A stretch of DNA of 34,592 nucleotides from Flavobacteriaceae bacterium (GTDB taxonomy: Bacteria; Bacteroidota; Bacteroidia; Flavobacteriales; Flavobacteriaceae): the NCBI GenBank assembly GCA_028284745.1, contig JANQRC010000051.1:1-34592 (forward strand). Direction: 5' to 3'. The stretch's first letter is position 1, and each line of letters begins with the position of its first letter. The translations under genes were made by a program, and so were the position numbers. Positions 7,843-15,975 of the stretch are shown piece by piece. Below the pieces are notes generated by a model. That model ran no database searches, was not told the DNA's origin, and saw only the letters and a list, made by a program, of their open reading frames with translations.

Positions 7843-8672
7843 CAGGCAAAGCTATTTAAAAGCACAAAGTCTTGATGGGGGAGTTTCTCTGCTACATCAT
7901 CCTCGAAAGAATATGGATTCTTTATGGTCACGAACCTTACATCTCGGACATAGGTATAGAGGATTTCGTACAGCTCGCTTTCTTCAGAAATATCACCCAA
8001 TAGTTGTAGTTGTAGTGTTTCTGGATCTAACTGGAGTTGTTCGGCTATAAAGAGGATGTAATAGATGAAGTCTTCTTTTGTGGTATGCGAAAAAGAATTA
8101 TACAGCAATAGCTTTTTCTGTTTTACGACCACTACTTCAAAATGTCTTGGCTGTAGGTGCACATAAACGGTCGCTTCATTTTGATAAGGCGTGTTATTCA
8201 GAAGCTTTTCTACCAGAATAGAGGAAAAGTGTCGGTATTCGAATTCGCCAAAGACATCGATAAAGAAATTGTTCACATTCATATAGGGGACATAGACATT
8301 TACCATCTCGTTGTTGGTGATCATGTCGTAATCTATGTAATCGTTGCCCAAGATCTTGTTGTTGAACTTCAAGTAGTCGGCTAACTTGTCTTTATTGAAA
8401 AAAGGCTTAGGCACAAAGGCTGAAAGCTCATTTACGTGGATAACGGTCACGTCCCTGAAAGATCTTTGCGACAGGGATTCGTCGTCTATGAGTTGTGTGG
8501 CTCTTTCTAGTAGTTGTTCAGGATTGCCTATTGATTCTGAAGTACGATGTTGAAGTTGGTCGACGTGGCTATTGAGTACGTTTAGTGTACAAAAAGAAAG
8601 TCCATTCAAGCCTACTTGAATGGACAATCTATGTATTGAGTTAGTAGTGTCGTTAGTTGCCTTGCTTGTCAT
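7842..8672 (-). CDS. DUF3822 family protein
   Basis: A 276-residue cytoplasmic protein with no signal peptide or membrane segment. I recognise it as DUF3822, a Bacteroidota family usually next to rsmD; it is thought to have an actin/ASKHA-like fold related to pilus-assembly ATPase-like proteins (family knowledge, function unknown). Supporting stretches are the central FGEFEYRHFSSILVEKLL and VYVHLQPRHFEVVVVKQKKLLLYNSF, the latter a typical beta-beta hairpin of such folds. It overlaps rsmD by 1 nt at its 3' end and the upstream membrane-protein gene by 20 nt at its 5' end, so the three form one operon. Confidence 0.8.
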   Translation of the reverse strand: MTSKATNDTTNSIHRLSIQVGLNGLSFCTLNVLNSHVDQLQHRTSESIGNPEQLLERATQLIDDESLSQRSFRDVTVIHVNELSAFVPKPFFNKDKLADYLKFNNKILGNDYIDYDMITNNEMVNVYVPYMNVNNFFIDVFGEFEYRHFSSILVEKLLNNTPYQNEATVYVHLQPRHFEVVVVKQKKLLLYNSFSHTTKEDFIYYILFIAEQLQLDPETLQLQLLGDISEESELYEILYTYVRDVRFVTIKNPYSFEDDVAEKLPHQDFVLLNSFA

Positions 8673-9396
8673 AGATAGTTGGCCAGTTACCGTTGGTGCT
8701 CACTTCGGTAAGGGAGCCTACTGCGATGGCAGGCCCGTCAACACCCTCAACAGATACCAATTCCTTCTCTTGTGCCAGCAAGGACTTGGGCTGGTCGTGC
8801 AAGACGATGTCTTTCGCGACCTTAGCTTCAAAAACAGGGGCTTTGTAACCTGCAGACTGCTCAAGGATGTCGGTCTTCATCTCAAACTGAGCTTGTTTTC
8901 CACTACCAAAATCTGGTACATTCATCATCGAGTTGTAACGGTCGTCTGTGCCAAATAGCGAATCCTTTACAGATACAAAGCCGAGGGTGTCGACCACAAC
9001 AACTTCTTTCAGCATGTCAATCCTATAGGTGGTATTGTACTCCATGTAACTAGAGTCTCTACGTTCTATGATCGTGAATTGTGCGGTGTCAATGAATTTC
9101 ACAAGGCTGTTGAAATCTTTGGCATAGCTTCCAGTAACAGATCGATGCGCTTGTTGCGCGTCTCTGATATCTTTCAGTTTTGTGATCACTTGCGCATAGC
9201 GCTCTTTCTTCACTTTATCAAAAGCAATAGGCCCATTGATAGAGTCGTATATTTTATAACCCATAAACCCACTGAGTAGAATGAATACAAAAGATAGAAA
9301 GGGTTTCAACTTTTGAGGCACTATAAGGTCTATCAATTTTACAACCCCAATTGTAACTAATATAATAAGGACAACGTAAATGATGAGCATTAACAT
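8653..9396 (-). CDS. Conserved hypothetical membrane protein
   Basis: A 247-residue protein with two hydrophobic segments near residues 2-20 and 31-50 and a long soluble part after them. The stretch after the second segment (KLKDIRDAQQAHRSVTGSYAKDFNSLVKFI) resembles the start of the soluble domain in pseudopilin-like proteins, where a helix is followed by a G-x-Y-motif; this is only a resemblance. I do not recognise a named family. It is the first gene of the operon with the DUF3822 gene and rsmD (20 nt overlap) and has its own promoter box at 9431-9438. Confidence 0.7.
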   Translation of the reverse strand: MLMLIIYVVLIILVTIGVVKLIDLIVPQKLKPFLSFVFILLSGFMGYKIYDSINGPIAFDKVKKERYAQVITKLKDIRDAQQAHRSVTGSYAKDFNSLVKFIDTAQFTIIERRDSSYMEYNTTYRIDMLKEVVVVDTLGFVSVKDSLFGTDDRYNSMMNVPDFGSGKQAQFEMKTDILEQSAGYKAPVFEAKVAKDIVLHDQPKSLLAQEKELVSVEGVDGPAIAVGSLTEVSTNGNWPTIYDKQGN

Positions 9397-9430
9397 ACGG
9401 CAGTAAATTGTTTAGTTAGTGGTATATTCA

Positions 9431-9438
9431 CAAATCTA
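9431..9438 (-). promoter_or_regulatory. Bacteroidota -7 box for the DUF3822/rsmD operon
   Basis: Minus strand TAGATTTG matches TAnnTTTG, about 35 nt before the ATG of the membrane-protein gene. It shares the intergenic region with the divergent helicase gene. Confidence 0.45.
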
Positions 9439-9483
9439 CAATTTTTTTTCATTTGCGGAATATTTTCCCAAAAAAAACAAACC

Positions 9484-9491
9484 TATCTTTG
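9484..9491 (+). promoter_or_regulatory. Bacteroidota -7 box for the RecD-like helicase gene
   Basis: TATCTTTG matches TAnnTTTG, 17 nt before the ATG at 9509. Because it lies inside the longer open frame that starts at GTG 9419, it argues that the true start is 9509. Confidence 0.55.
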
Positions 9492-9508
9492 AGGCATATC
9501 CACAGTGC

Positions 9509-10939
9509 ATGAACGCCTCTGATTTTTATCGCCTTTTAATTGAGAAGTTTCCCTTTCGACCTACCTTGAAACAAGATGCTACACTACAAGCGTTGTGTAC
9601 ATTTTTATATGATGATGATAAGGATGGTATGTTTCTTCTAAAAGGCTATGCAGGTACTGGCAAGACCACCATGATAGGGACCTTGGTTACCCATTTGTGG
9701 CATACCAAGATGAAGTCTGTGCTTTTAGCACCTACAGGAAGGGCAGCAAAAGTGATCAGCAGTTATTCAGGAAGAACGGCACTTACCATACACAAGAAGA
9801 TCTATTTCCCAAAAAAGGACAAAGTAGGCGCGGTGAAGTTTGTGCTACAGCCCAATAAGCATCGCAACACTATATTTATTGTAGATGAGGCCTCAATGAT
9901 ACCTGATGCTCCTGCCGATGCAAAGATCTTTGAGAATGGGTCTTTGTTAGATGACCTGATGATGTATGTGTACAGCGGCCATAGGTGCAAGCTGATCCTG
10001 ATCGGCGATACGGCACAATTGCCTCCTGTGAAATTGTTGATGAGTCCTGCGCTAGAGGAAGACCGTTTGAGCAATTTTTACAACAAGAAGGTAAAGTTGA
10101 TAGAGTTAGACGAGGTGGTACGGCAAGCAGAAGACTCGGGCATACTTTCAAATGCCACGCAGATCCGTGAGCAATTGAAGCTCAACGATTTTCTGGATTT
10201 CAAGTTCCATTTGAAGGATTTCAAGGACATTCAGCGACTTGCCAGCGGTCAGGACGTGCAGGAGGCATTGATCAATTCGTATGGCGAACAAGGCCAACAA
10301 GATACTGCAGTGATCGTGCGGTCTAACAAGCGAGCAAATTTGTTCAACCAACAGATCAGGAGTCGCATCTTGTTCAACGACCAGGAGTTGTCGGCAGGCG
10401 ATCGCCTTATGGTGGTAAAGAACAACTACTTCTGGCTAAAGGAAACGTCTGCTGCCGGCTTTATTGCCAATGGCGATACGGTTGAAGTGCTAGAGATCTT
10501 TGCCTTTAAAGACCTGTATGGTTTCCGCTTTGCGGAAGTAAAGGTGCAAATGGCAGACTACCCCGGACAAGGACCTTTTGAAACGGTGTTGTTGCTAGAT
10601 ACGATCACGTCAGAGTCATCATCTCTGTCCTATGAAGACGGCAACCGTCTATATCAAGAAGTATTGGCCGACTATGCAGACGAAAAGTCTAAGTACCGTC
10701 AATTCTTAAAGGTGAAGAACAACAAGTATTTCAATGCCTTGCAAGTAAAGTTCTCCTATGCGATCACGTGTCATAAATCGCAAGGTGGGCAGTGGAATAC
10801 GGTCTTCGTAGAACAACCGTATCTGCATGATGGGATAGACCGTGACTATCTTCGTTGGTTGTACACGGCTGTGACTCGTGCCAAAGAGAAGTTGTATCTC
10901 ATTGGTTTCAAGGACGATAGTTTTGCGAATACCAATTGA
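9509..10939 (+). CDS. RecD-like superfamily 1 DNA helicase / AAA ATPase
   Basis: SF1B-type helicase related to the RecD/TraA motor domains, 476 residues. Motif I is GYAGTGKT at 46-53, motif II IFIVDEASMI, motif III GDTAQLPPV, and the UvrD_C_2 end carries VKFSYAITCHKSQGGQW and YTAVTRAKEKLYLIGF (motifs V and VI). It lacks the N-terminal domain of RecD and the extra helix-hairpin-helix region of RecD2, so it is a stand-alone short form found widely in Bacteroidota. Its in vivo role is unknown; DNA repair or replication-restart functions are plausible. The frame extends to a GTG at 9419, but that extension is K/F-rich and overlaps the promoter box, so ATG 9509 was chosen. Confidence 0.88.
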   Translation: MNASDFYRLLIEKFPFRPTLKQDATLQALCTFLYDDDKDGMFLLKGYAGTGKTTMIGTLVTHLWHTKMKSVLLAPTGRAAKVISSYSGRTALTIHKKIYFPKKDKVGAVKFVLQPNKHRNTIFIVDEASMIPDAPADAKIFENGSLLDDLMMYVYSGHRCKLILIGDTAQLPPVKLLMSPALEEDRLSNFYNKKVKLIELDEVVRQAEDSGILSNATQIREQLKLNDFLDFKFHLKDFKDIQRLASGQDVQEALINSYGEQGQQDTAVIVRSNKRANLFNQQIRSRILFNDQELSAGDRLMVVKNNYFWLKETSAAGFIANGDTVEVLEIFAFKDLYGFRFAEVKVQMADYPGQGPFETVLLLDTITSESSSLSYEDGNRLYQEVLADYADEKSKYRQFLKVKNNKYFNALQVKFSYAITCHKSQGGQWNTVFVEQPYLHDGIDRDYLRWLYTAVTRAKEKLYLIGFKDDSFANTN

Positions 10940-11010
10940 GCGTTTGGCGCGGGTTTTGTAACGTTGTAGAACGATAACGTACAAATAGATACATCAATTT
11001 AACGAATAGC

Positions 11011-11583
11011 ATGACCACAGAGACCATTTTTAGCATTTTCCTGGGCATCGGCCTCGCGGCATCGGTGGGCTTTAGAGTTTTCTTGCCACTCTTTGCTTTG
11101 AGCTTGGCAAGTCATTTTGGTATTATTCCGCTGAATGAGAGTTGGGAGTGGATAGGAAGCATCGCAGCGCTCGTCACATTGGGTGTGGCTACCGTGATAG
11201 AGGTGTTGGCGTATTACATTCCTTGGGTCGATAATTTGCTAGATACCATAGCAGTGCCGTTGGCTGCCGTGGCTGGTACGGCCGTGGTCGTCGCAACAGC
11301 TTCAGACATGGACCCCGTAGTTACATGGGCATTGGCGATCATTGCTGGTGGTGGTACAGCCACGGCCATCAAAGGGACAACAAGTGCTACGCGACTCACT
11401 TCAACTGCCACAACTGGCGGATTGGCAAATCCTGTTGTCTCTACGGTAGAAACAGCCACTGCTTCGGTCATGTCAGTGTTCTCGATTTTTATCCCGATAT
11501 TGGCGATCATCCTTACGGTGATGATCATCTTCTTGATCAGAAAGATATACAAGAAGTTACGCCCTTCTCCAGTTAAAACTTGA
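11011..11583 (+). CDS. DUF4126 family integral membrane protein
   Basis: A 190-residue polytopic membrane protein with about four to five hydrophobic segments (roughly 8-30, 46-66, 75-97, 101-115, 150-176) and a basic C-terminus. The opening IFLGIGLAASVGFRVFLPLFALSLAS and the glycine-rich IAGGGTATAIKGTTSATR match DUF4126, a family of unknown function. Small residues are very frequent in the central helices, suggesting tight helix packing. The 71-nt gap upstream shows no clear promoter. It stops 36 nt before kdsB, which has its own promoter. Confidence 0.8.
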   Translation: MTTETIFSIFLGIGLAASVGFRVFLPLFALSLASHFGIIPLNESWEWIGSIAALVTLGVATVIEVLAYYIPWVDNLLDTIAVPLAAVAGTAVVVATASDMDPVVTWALAIIAGGGTATAIKGTTSATRLTSTATTGGLANPVVSTVETATASVMSVFSIFIPILAIILTVMIIFLIRKIYKKLRPSPVKT

Positions 11584-11589
11584 GAAAAA

Positions 11590-11618
11590 CTGTACTTTTG
11601 AAAGAAATCAAAGTACAG
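11590..11618 (+). promoter_or_regulatory. kdsB promoter with overlapping perfect inverted repeat
   Basis: The -7 box TACTTTTG (11593-11600) lies inside the left arm of a perfect 9-bp inverted repeat, CTGTACTTT (11590-11598) and AAAGTACAG (11610-11618), with an 11-nt spacer. The right arm ends 1 nt before the kdsB ATG. It could be an operator or an RNA hairpin at the start codon. Confidence 0.55.
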
Positions 11619-11619
11619 C

Positions 11620-12351
11620 ATGAAGGTGATCTCCATGATTCCGGCGCGTTATGCTGCGTCGCGCTTTCCAGCCAAACTAATGCAGGACCTGGGAGGGAAG
11701 ACGGTAATTCTCAGAACCTATGAGGCAACGGTGGCCACAGGTCTTTTTGATGATGTGTTCGTAGTGACCGACAGTGATATCATTTTTAAAGAAGTCGTTG
11801 ATAATGGTGGTAAGGCCATCATGAGCATCAAAGAGCATGATTGTGGTAGTGATCGTATCGCCGAAGCTGTTGAGAATATGGATATTGACATTGTTGTCAA
11901 TGTACAAGGAGACGAACCTTTTACAGAAGCGGGAAGCCTAAAAAAGGTGATCGATGTTTTTCGAGATGATTTCAAAAAGGAGATCGACCTGGCATCTTTA
12001 ATGGTAAGAATTACCAACCCAGCAGAAATCGAGAACCCAAACACGGTCAAGGTCATCGTAGATAACAGAGACTTTGCTTTGTACTTTTCACGGTCGGTGA
12101 TCCCCTATCCAAGAAATGAGAAAGTAAATGCTCCTTATTTTAAGCACAAAGGCATATACGCCTTCAGAAAGGATGCGCTGATGGATTTTCATCGCTTGCC
12201 CATGCTACCACTGGAAGCTGCAGAAAAAATAGAGGCCATTAGATACTTAGAGTACGGCAAGAAGATCAAAATGGTCGAAACTGATGTGCAAGGCATTGAG
12301 ATAGATACACCAGAAGACCTTGACCGTGCTCGAAAACTGATCAATTCATGA
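11620..12351 (+). CDS. kdsB: 3-deoxy-manno-octulosonate cytidylyltransferase
   Basis: Activates Kdo (or an 8-amino Kdo variant) to its CMP form for attachment to lipid A. At 243 residues it matches the family. Signature motifs: N-terminal [26 protein letters not shown] (substrate and nucleotide contacts), and NVQGDEP (metal-binding Asp). The 3' end overlaps the HAD gene by 4 nt (ATGA). In Shewanella the KdsB homologue next to kdnAB prefers 8-amino-3,8-dideoxy-Kdo; here kdnB lies 1.4 kb downstream, so the same preference is possible but cannot be read from the sequence. The leader is very short, and a hairpin overlapping the promoter touches the start codon. Confidence 0.95.
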   Translation: MKVISMIPARYAASRFPAKLMQDLGGKTVILRTYEATVATGLFDDVFVVTDSDIIFKEVVDNGGKAIMSIKEHDCGSDRIAEAVENMDIDIVVNVQGDEPFTEAGSLKKVIDVFRDDFKKEIDLASLMVRITNPAEIENPNTVKVIVDNRDFALYFSRSVIPYPRNEKVNAPYFKHKGIYAFRKDALMDFHRLPMLPLEAAEKIEAIRYLEYGKKIKMVETDVQGIEIDTPEDLDRARKLINS

Positions 12352-13043
12352 AGTACGAAAACATCAAGGTCATTGGTTTCGACGCTGATGACACGCTTTG
12401 GGTGAACGAAACATATTTCAGAGAGGCCGAGCATGCATTTGCGCAACTATTGAGCGCTTATGAGACCGAGAATAAGATCGACCAAGAACTTTTCAAGGTT
12501 GAAATAGACAACCTGGAAGCTTATGGCTACGGGGTGAAAGGCTTTATGCTCTCCATGGTAGAGGCGGCACTAAAGCTTTCAAACTACGACATCGCTACAA
12601 AGAACATTGAAAACATATTGGACATTGGCAAAGCGATGCTGAACAAGCCCGTTGAGTTGTTGGATGGGGTAGAAGAAGTATTGCAGCAACTTTTTGGAAA
12701 GTACAAGTTGGTACTGGCCACCAAGGGAGACCTGCTGGATCAGGAGCGCAAGTTGCAACGGTCCGGTCTGGAAAAGTATTTTCACCACATCGAAGTGCTT
12801 AGCGACAAAAAGGAAGCCAATTATCAGAAATTGCTGTCACATTTAGACCTTCCGCCTGAGAATTTTCTAATGGTGGGCAATTCGCTAAAGTCAGACATAT
12901 TGCCACTAGTGCATATTGGGGCAAATGCCGTGCACGTGCCTTTTCATACCACATGGGCCCACGAGACCGTTACCGAAGAAGATGTCAATGGCAAGCAGTA
13001 CAGGACCCTGGGTTCTTTACGTGAACTTTTAAAATTTGTGTAG
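12348..13043 (+). CDS. HAD-family hydrolase (YjjG-like)
   Basis: Haloacid dehalogenase-type phosphatase of 231 residues. Motif I is FDADDTLW (nucleophile D12, acid/base D14), motif II LATKGD, a Lys-containing motif III in SDKKEANY, and motif [10 protein letters not shown] helical cap lies between motifs I and II (C1 type). It overlaps kdsB by 4 nt (ATGA) and the next gene begins directly after its stop, so kdsB-HAD-CatA-like is one transcription unit. The Kdo pathway needs a Kdo-8-phosphate phosphatase, but the usual KdsC is a shorter, capless HAD, so assigning this gene to that step would be speculation. The substrate is unknown. Confidence 0.85.
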   Translation: MKYENIKVIGFDADDTLWVNETYFREAEHAFAQLLSAYETENKIDQELFKVEIDNLEAYGYGVKGFMLSMVEAALKLSNYDIATKNIENILDIGKAMLNKPVELLDGVEEVLQQLFGKYKLVLATKGDLLDQERKLQRSGLEKYFHHIEVLSDKKEANYQKLLSHLDLPPENFLMVGNSLKSDILPLVHIGANAVHVPFHTTWAHETVTEEDVNGKQYRTLGSLRELLKFV

Positions 13044-13676
13044 TTGAAATATCTCGACCTAAATACTTGGGAGCGGAAGCAGCACTTCGACTTCTTTATG
13101 AGTTTTCACGACCCTCATTTCGCAGTCACCATTCCCTTTGATGTGACCAACGCGTATCATTTTTCAAAAGAACAAGAGCTCAGTTTTTTTGGCGTGTACT
13201 TGCATGCATGCATGAAAGCCATCAATGAGGTTGAGAGCTTCAAATACCGAATAAATTCAGACAATGAAGTGGTGGTCCATGATGTGATACACGCTTCTCC
13301 GACGCTGGTAAGGCCAGACAATACGTTTGGATTCTCGTACATAGACTTTGATGTTGAACTCACCCCGTTCCTTGACAACTTAGAAGCCGAGAAAGAACGA
13401 GTCTGGAATTCGAAAAACTTGTTTCCGGAAGGAGATAGAGGAGACGATTGCATATATTGCTCGGCTTTGCCGTGGTTCGATTTTACAGGTCATAAGGAGC
13501 CATATATGGCAAGATTCAAAGAATCCGTACCGAAGTTGGCATTTGGTCGGATGAGAAAAGAAGACCATTCTTTGGTCATCAATGTGGCTGTAAATGTGAA
13601 TCATGCACTCATGGACGGCTATCATGTAGGGCAATTTGCTGAAAAGTTTCAAGATCACTTGAATGAAACACTTTAG
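13044..13676 (+). CDS. CatA-like (chloramphenicol acetyltransferase fold) acyltransferase
   Basis: A 210-residue protein with the whole type A CAT layout: N-terminal LNTWERKQHFDFF, the core, and the catalytic motif HALMDGYH with H187 and D191 as in HHAVCDGFH of true CAT enzymes. Such chromosomal homologues are common in Flavobacteriia and mostly have no shown resistance role, so the substrate could be any acceptor hydroxyl using acetyl-CoA or another acyl-CoA. Start: TTG directly follows the TAG of the HAD gene (TAGTTG, zero gap), and the family N-terminus fits this start. Operon with kdsB and HAD. It should not be read as a resistance gene without testing. Confidence 0.82.
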   Translation: MKYLDLNTWERKQHFDFFMSFHDPHFAVTIPFDVTNAYHFSKEQELSFFGVYLHACMKAINEVESFKYRINSDNEVVVHDVIHASPTLVRPDNTFGFSYIDFDVELTPFLDNLEAEKERVWNSKNLFPEGDRGDDCIYCSALPWFDFTGHKEPYMARFKESVPKLAFGRMRKEDHSLVINVAVNVNHALMDGYHVGQFAEKFQDHLNETL

Positions 13677-13746
13677 TAAGAAATTTTGTACAACATCATA
13701 TTTTGAATAATTTTACAATACAACTCAATAGAAGCAAAAGCAATTG

Positions 13747-14826
13747 ATGAATTTTAAGAACTTTCCCATGGTGCCACGTGTCGCCTTTGGGCGTGGCAGT
13801 CTATCCTATCTAAACGAGATATTGGAACCTCGTCGCACAGAAGGGGCCCCATACATATATATTGTAGATGATGTCTTTAAAGAAGAGGTAGCACTGGCTT
13901 CTGAAATTCAACTTAGCGAAACAGACCAGATACTCTACATCTCCACACTCGAAGAGCCCAAAACAAGCGATGTCGACGCCCTGCGAGACCAACTAAAGCA
14001 AGACTTCGATATACTACCCTCAGGAATCATTGGAATCGGTGGCGGCTCGACGTTAGATATGGCAAAGGCCGTTGCACTCATGCTTACCAACCCAGGGAAC
14101 GCCTCGGATTACCAAGGTTGGGACCTTATTAACGAGCCAGCCGTGTATCATGTAGGGATACCAACGATCTCCGGAACGGGTGCCGAGGTGTCACGGACTA
14201 CAGTGTTAACAGGACCCACTAAAAAGCTGGGAATAAATTCAGACTACACACCTTTTGACCAAGTGATCCTTGACCCTGAGCTAACGGGAACAGTTCCTAA
14301 AGACCAATGGTTTTATACAGGGATGGACTGTTACATTCATTGTGTTGAATCTTTACAAGGCACATATATCAACGCCTTTAGCCAAGCATATGGAGAAAAG
14401 GCCTATGACCTCTGCAAACAAGTATTCTTTGAAGGAGATCATTCCACAAAAGGAACGCAAGATAAATTGATGATGGCCTCTTGGCATGGAGGTATGAGCA
14501 TAGCATATTCTCAAGTAGGTGTTGCTCATGCCATGAGCTATGGGTTATCCTATGTGCTGGGAACCAAACACGGAATTGGCAATTGTGTCGTTTTTGACCA
14601 ATTAGAGGAGTTTTATCCTGAGAACGTCTCAGAATTCAAACAGATGGTAGCAAAACATGATGTTGAAATTCCTCAAGGATTGTGTAAAGACCTTACCGAT
14701 AGCGAGTTTGACACGATGATCAATGTTGCCCTGGGGCTCGAACCTCTATGGGAGAATGCTTGTGGAAAAGATTGGAAACAGCGTATTACACGAGAAAAAT
14801 TACGTGGCCTCTATGAAAAGATCTAA
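13747..14826 (+). CDS. kdnB: KdnB-like 3-deoxy-manno-octulosonate 8-oxidase (iron-type alcohol dehydrogenase)
   Basis: Group III metal-dependent alcohol dehydrogenase of 359 residues. The NAD-binding loop is GIGGGSTLDMAKAVA. The four metal ligands are seen with canonical spacing: D194 and H198 (MDCYIH), H261 (VAHAMSYG) and H275 (TKHGIGN). The N-terminus MNFKNFPMVPRVAFGRGS resembles Shewanella KdnB, which oxidises C8 of Kdo before the PLP enzyme KdnA adds an amino group, giving Kdo8N. No KdnA is in this window; kdsB is 1.4 kb upstream on the same strand. ATG 13747 was preferred over the adjacent TTG 13744. The 67-nt gap upstream has no clean TAnnTTTG box. The family is certain; the exact substrate is likely but inferred. 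Confidence 0.8.
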   Translation: MNFKNFPMVPRVAFGRGSLSYLNEILEPRRTEGAPYIYIVDDVFKEEVALASEIQLSETDQILYISTLEEPKTSDVDALRDQLKQDFDILPSGIIGIGGGSTLDMAKAVALMLTNPGNASDYQGWDLINEPAVYHVGIPTISGTGAEVSRTTVLTGPTKKLGINSDYTPFDQVILDPELTGTVPKDQWFYTGMDCYIHCVESLQGTYINAFSQAYGEKAYDLCKQVFFEGDHSTKGTQDKLMMASWHGGMSIAYSQVGVAHAMSYGLSYVLGTKHGIGNCVVFDQLEEFYPENVSEFKQMVAKHDVEIPQGLCKDLTDSEFDTMINVALGLEPLWENACGKDWKQRITREKLRGLYEKI

Positions 14827-14827
14827 C

Positions 14828-15376
14828 ATGAGATCGATCGCAAATCGCATCTTTTTCCGTTGGATGAAATGGAAATTCAACAGAAACTTTCCAGTTGTTA
14901 AAAAATGTGTGATCGCTGTGGTGCCACATACCAGCTGGCATGATTTCTATGTGGGTGTTCTATGCAGAAAGATAATAGGCCTAGACATGCACTTTGTGGG
15001 GAAGGCATCACTTTTTAGACCACCCTTTGGATGGTATTTTAGATGGATGGGTGGCCACCCAGTAGACCGAAGCAAGTCTAATAATTTTGTGGAAGCAGTT
15101 GCACAGATCTTTGATGAACAAGAAGAATTCAGGCTAGCGCTTGCTCCAGAAGGGACGCGTAAAAAGGTCGAAAAATTAAAGACAGGGTTCTATTACATCG
15201 CCAAAACAGCCAGTGTTCCGATCGTATTGGTCGCCTTTGATCATGCTAGGAAAGAGGTAAAGTTCTCAGCACCAATTCACCCTACTGATGATATGGAGTA
15301 TGACTTTCTCGCCATTCATAGCTTTTTCAGAGGCGTAAAAGGAAGGGTGCCCGAGTATTCCTTTGACCCGGCCTAG
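14828..15376 (+). CDS. PlsC-family 1-acyl-glycerol-3-phosphate-type acyltransferase
   Basis: A 182-residue acyltransferase with the HX4D motif (H34, D39 in PHTSWHDF), the acceptor-site motif PEGTRKK near 107-113, and a FVGKASLFRPPFGWYFRWMGG block typical of small Bacteroidota lysophosphatidate-acyltransferase-like proteins. No clear membrane helix. The chosen ATG lies 1 nt after the kdnB stop; an ATG at 14813 would overlap kdnB by 14 nt and is less like the family N-terminus. Co-transcription with kdnB suggests work on lipid A or glycerophospholipid, but this is inference. The stop shares the palindrome CTAG with the stop of the convergent gene on the other strand. Confidence 0.85.
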   Translation: MRSIANRIFFRWMKWKFNRNFPVVKKCVIAVVPHTSWHDFYVGVLCRKIIGLDMHFVGKASLFRPPFGWYFRWMGGHPVDRSKSNNFVEAVAQIFDEQEEFRLALAPEGTRKKVEKLKTGFYYIAKTASVPIVLVAFDHARKEVKFSAPIHPTDDMEYDFLAIHSFFRGVKGRVPEYSFDPA

Positions 15377-15867
15377 ATCTTTGTCTTTTGAAGCTCGTCT
15401 CTGGGCTTTTCTTTCTTTTTGGTATTCCCCGGAAATACAAGCTCTGTGCTCGAATAGGTAAACCCAAAGGTCTTTTTGGCAAAGTAGACCTGCATGATGG
15501 CATCTTCTACCTGGGCCTTGGTCAACTCTTTGAGCGGATGTATGAAGACAGACCAGATGATCTCGTCAGATATGGCATACTTGACATCCAAGGCCGTATG
15601 GAAATTTGCTACCAAGGCATTTTTCATGGTTTCTTCATCCAGCTTGTCTGCTTCAGCAATAGGCGTGATGATGCGCATACGGTTGTGATTTTCGTCCGTT
15701 ATACAAAAAAGAATGGCGTCCTTGACGCCTAGTTGCCATCTGCCATCACCTCCTTGAATGGTATCGGCAACCCTTTCTAGAACTTCGCCGAGCTTTTCAT
15801 TGGTCATTTCTTGTGAAAACCCAATGGCCGACACGGATATCAATACGATGAAGAAAAAATTTTTCAT
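15373..15867 (-). CDS. Secreted hypothetical protein
   Basis: A 164-residue protein with a clear signal peptide (MKNFFFIVLISVSAIGFSQ) and no lipobox. The mature part alternates helices and strands (ERVADTIQGGDGRWQLGVKDAILFCI; IIWSVFIHPLKELTKAQVEDAIMQVYFA) in a way that recalls CesT/YbjN-like folds, but I cannot assign a family with confidence. The C-terminus is Lys/Glu-rich. It is convergent with the acyltransferase gene, overlapping by the 4 nt CTAG. The 108-nt gap to the MATE gene is divergent; no TAnnTTTG box is seen on the minus strand there. Confidence 0.65.
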   Translation of the reverse strand: MKNFFFIVLISVSAIGFSQEMTNEKLGEVLERVADTIQGGDGRWQLGVKDAILFCITDENHNRMRIITPIAEADKLDEETMKNALVANFHTALDVKYAISDEIIWSVFIHPLKELTKAQVEDAIMQVYFAKKTFGFTYSSTELVFPGNTKKKEKPRDELQKTKI

Positions 15868-15949
15868 GATCTGAAGTTGCCTATTATGTCGATCTTATCG
15901 TCGATTCTTTACGAACTTAGGAAAACTTTTTCAGAACACCGAGGTTGTA

Positions 15950-15957
15950 TATCTTTG
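15950..15957 (+). promoter_or_regulatory. Bacteroidota -7 box for the MATE operon
   Basis: TATCTTTG matches TAnnTTTG and is followed by C, as in the rnpB promoter; it lies 18 nt before the ATG of the exporter gene. Confidence 0.55.
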
Positions 15958-15975
15958 CTCGCCTGATCACTGACC

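Noticed and set aside
9419..9508. Thirty-codon N-terminal extension of the helicase
   Set aside because: It is low-complexity and contains the promoter box 9484-9491; the family starts near ATG 9509.
13044..13676. Chloramphenicol resistance gene
   Set aside because: The catalytic motif is CAT-like, but the gene sits in a core operon with kdsB and such homologues usually have other substrates; only a fold-level call is supported.
14723..14827. Upstream extension of the acyltransferase inside kdnB
   Set aside because: It overlaps the conserved kdnB coding region in another frame; ATG 14828 directly after the kdnB stop fits the family.
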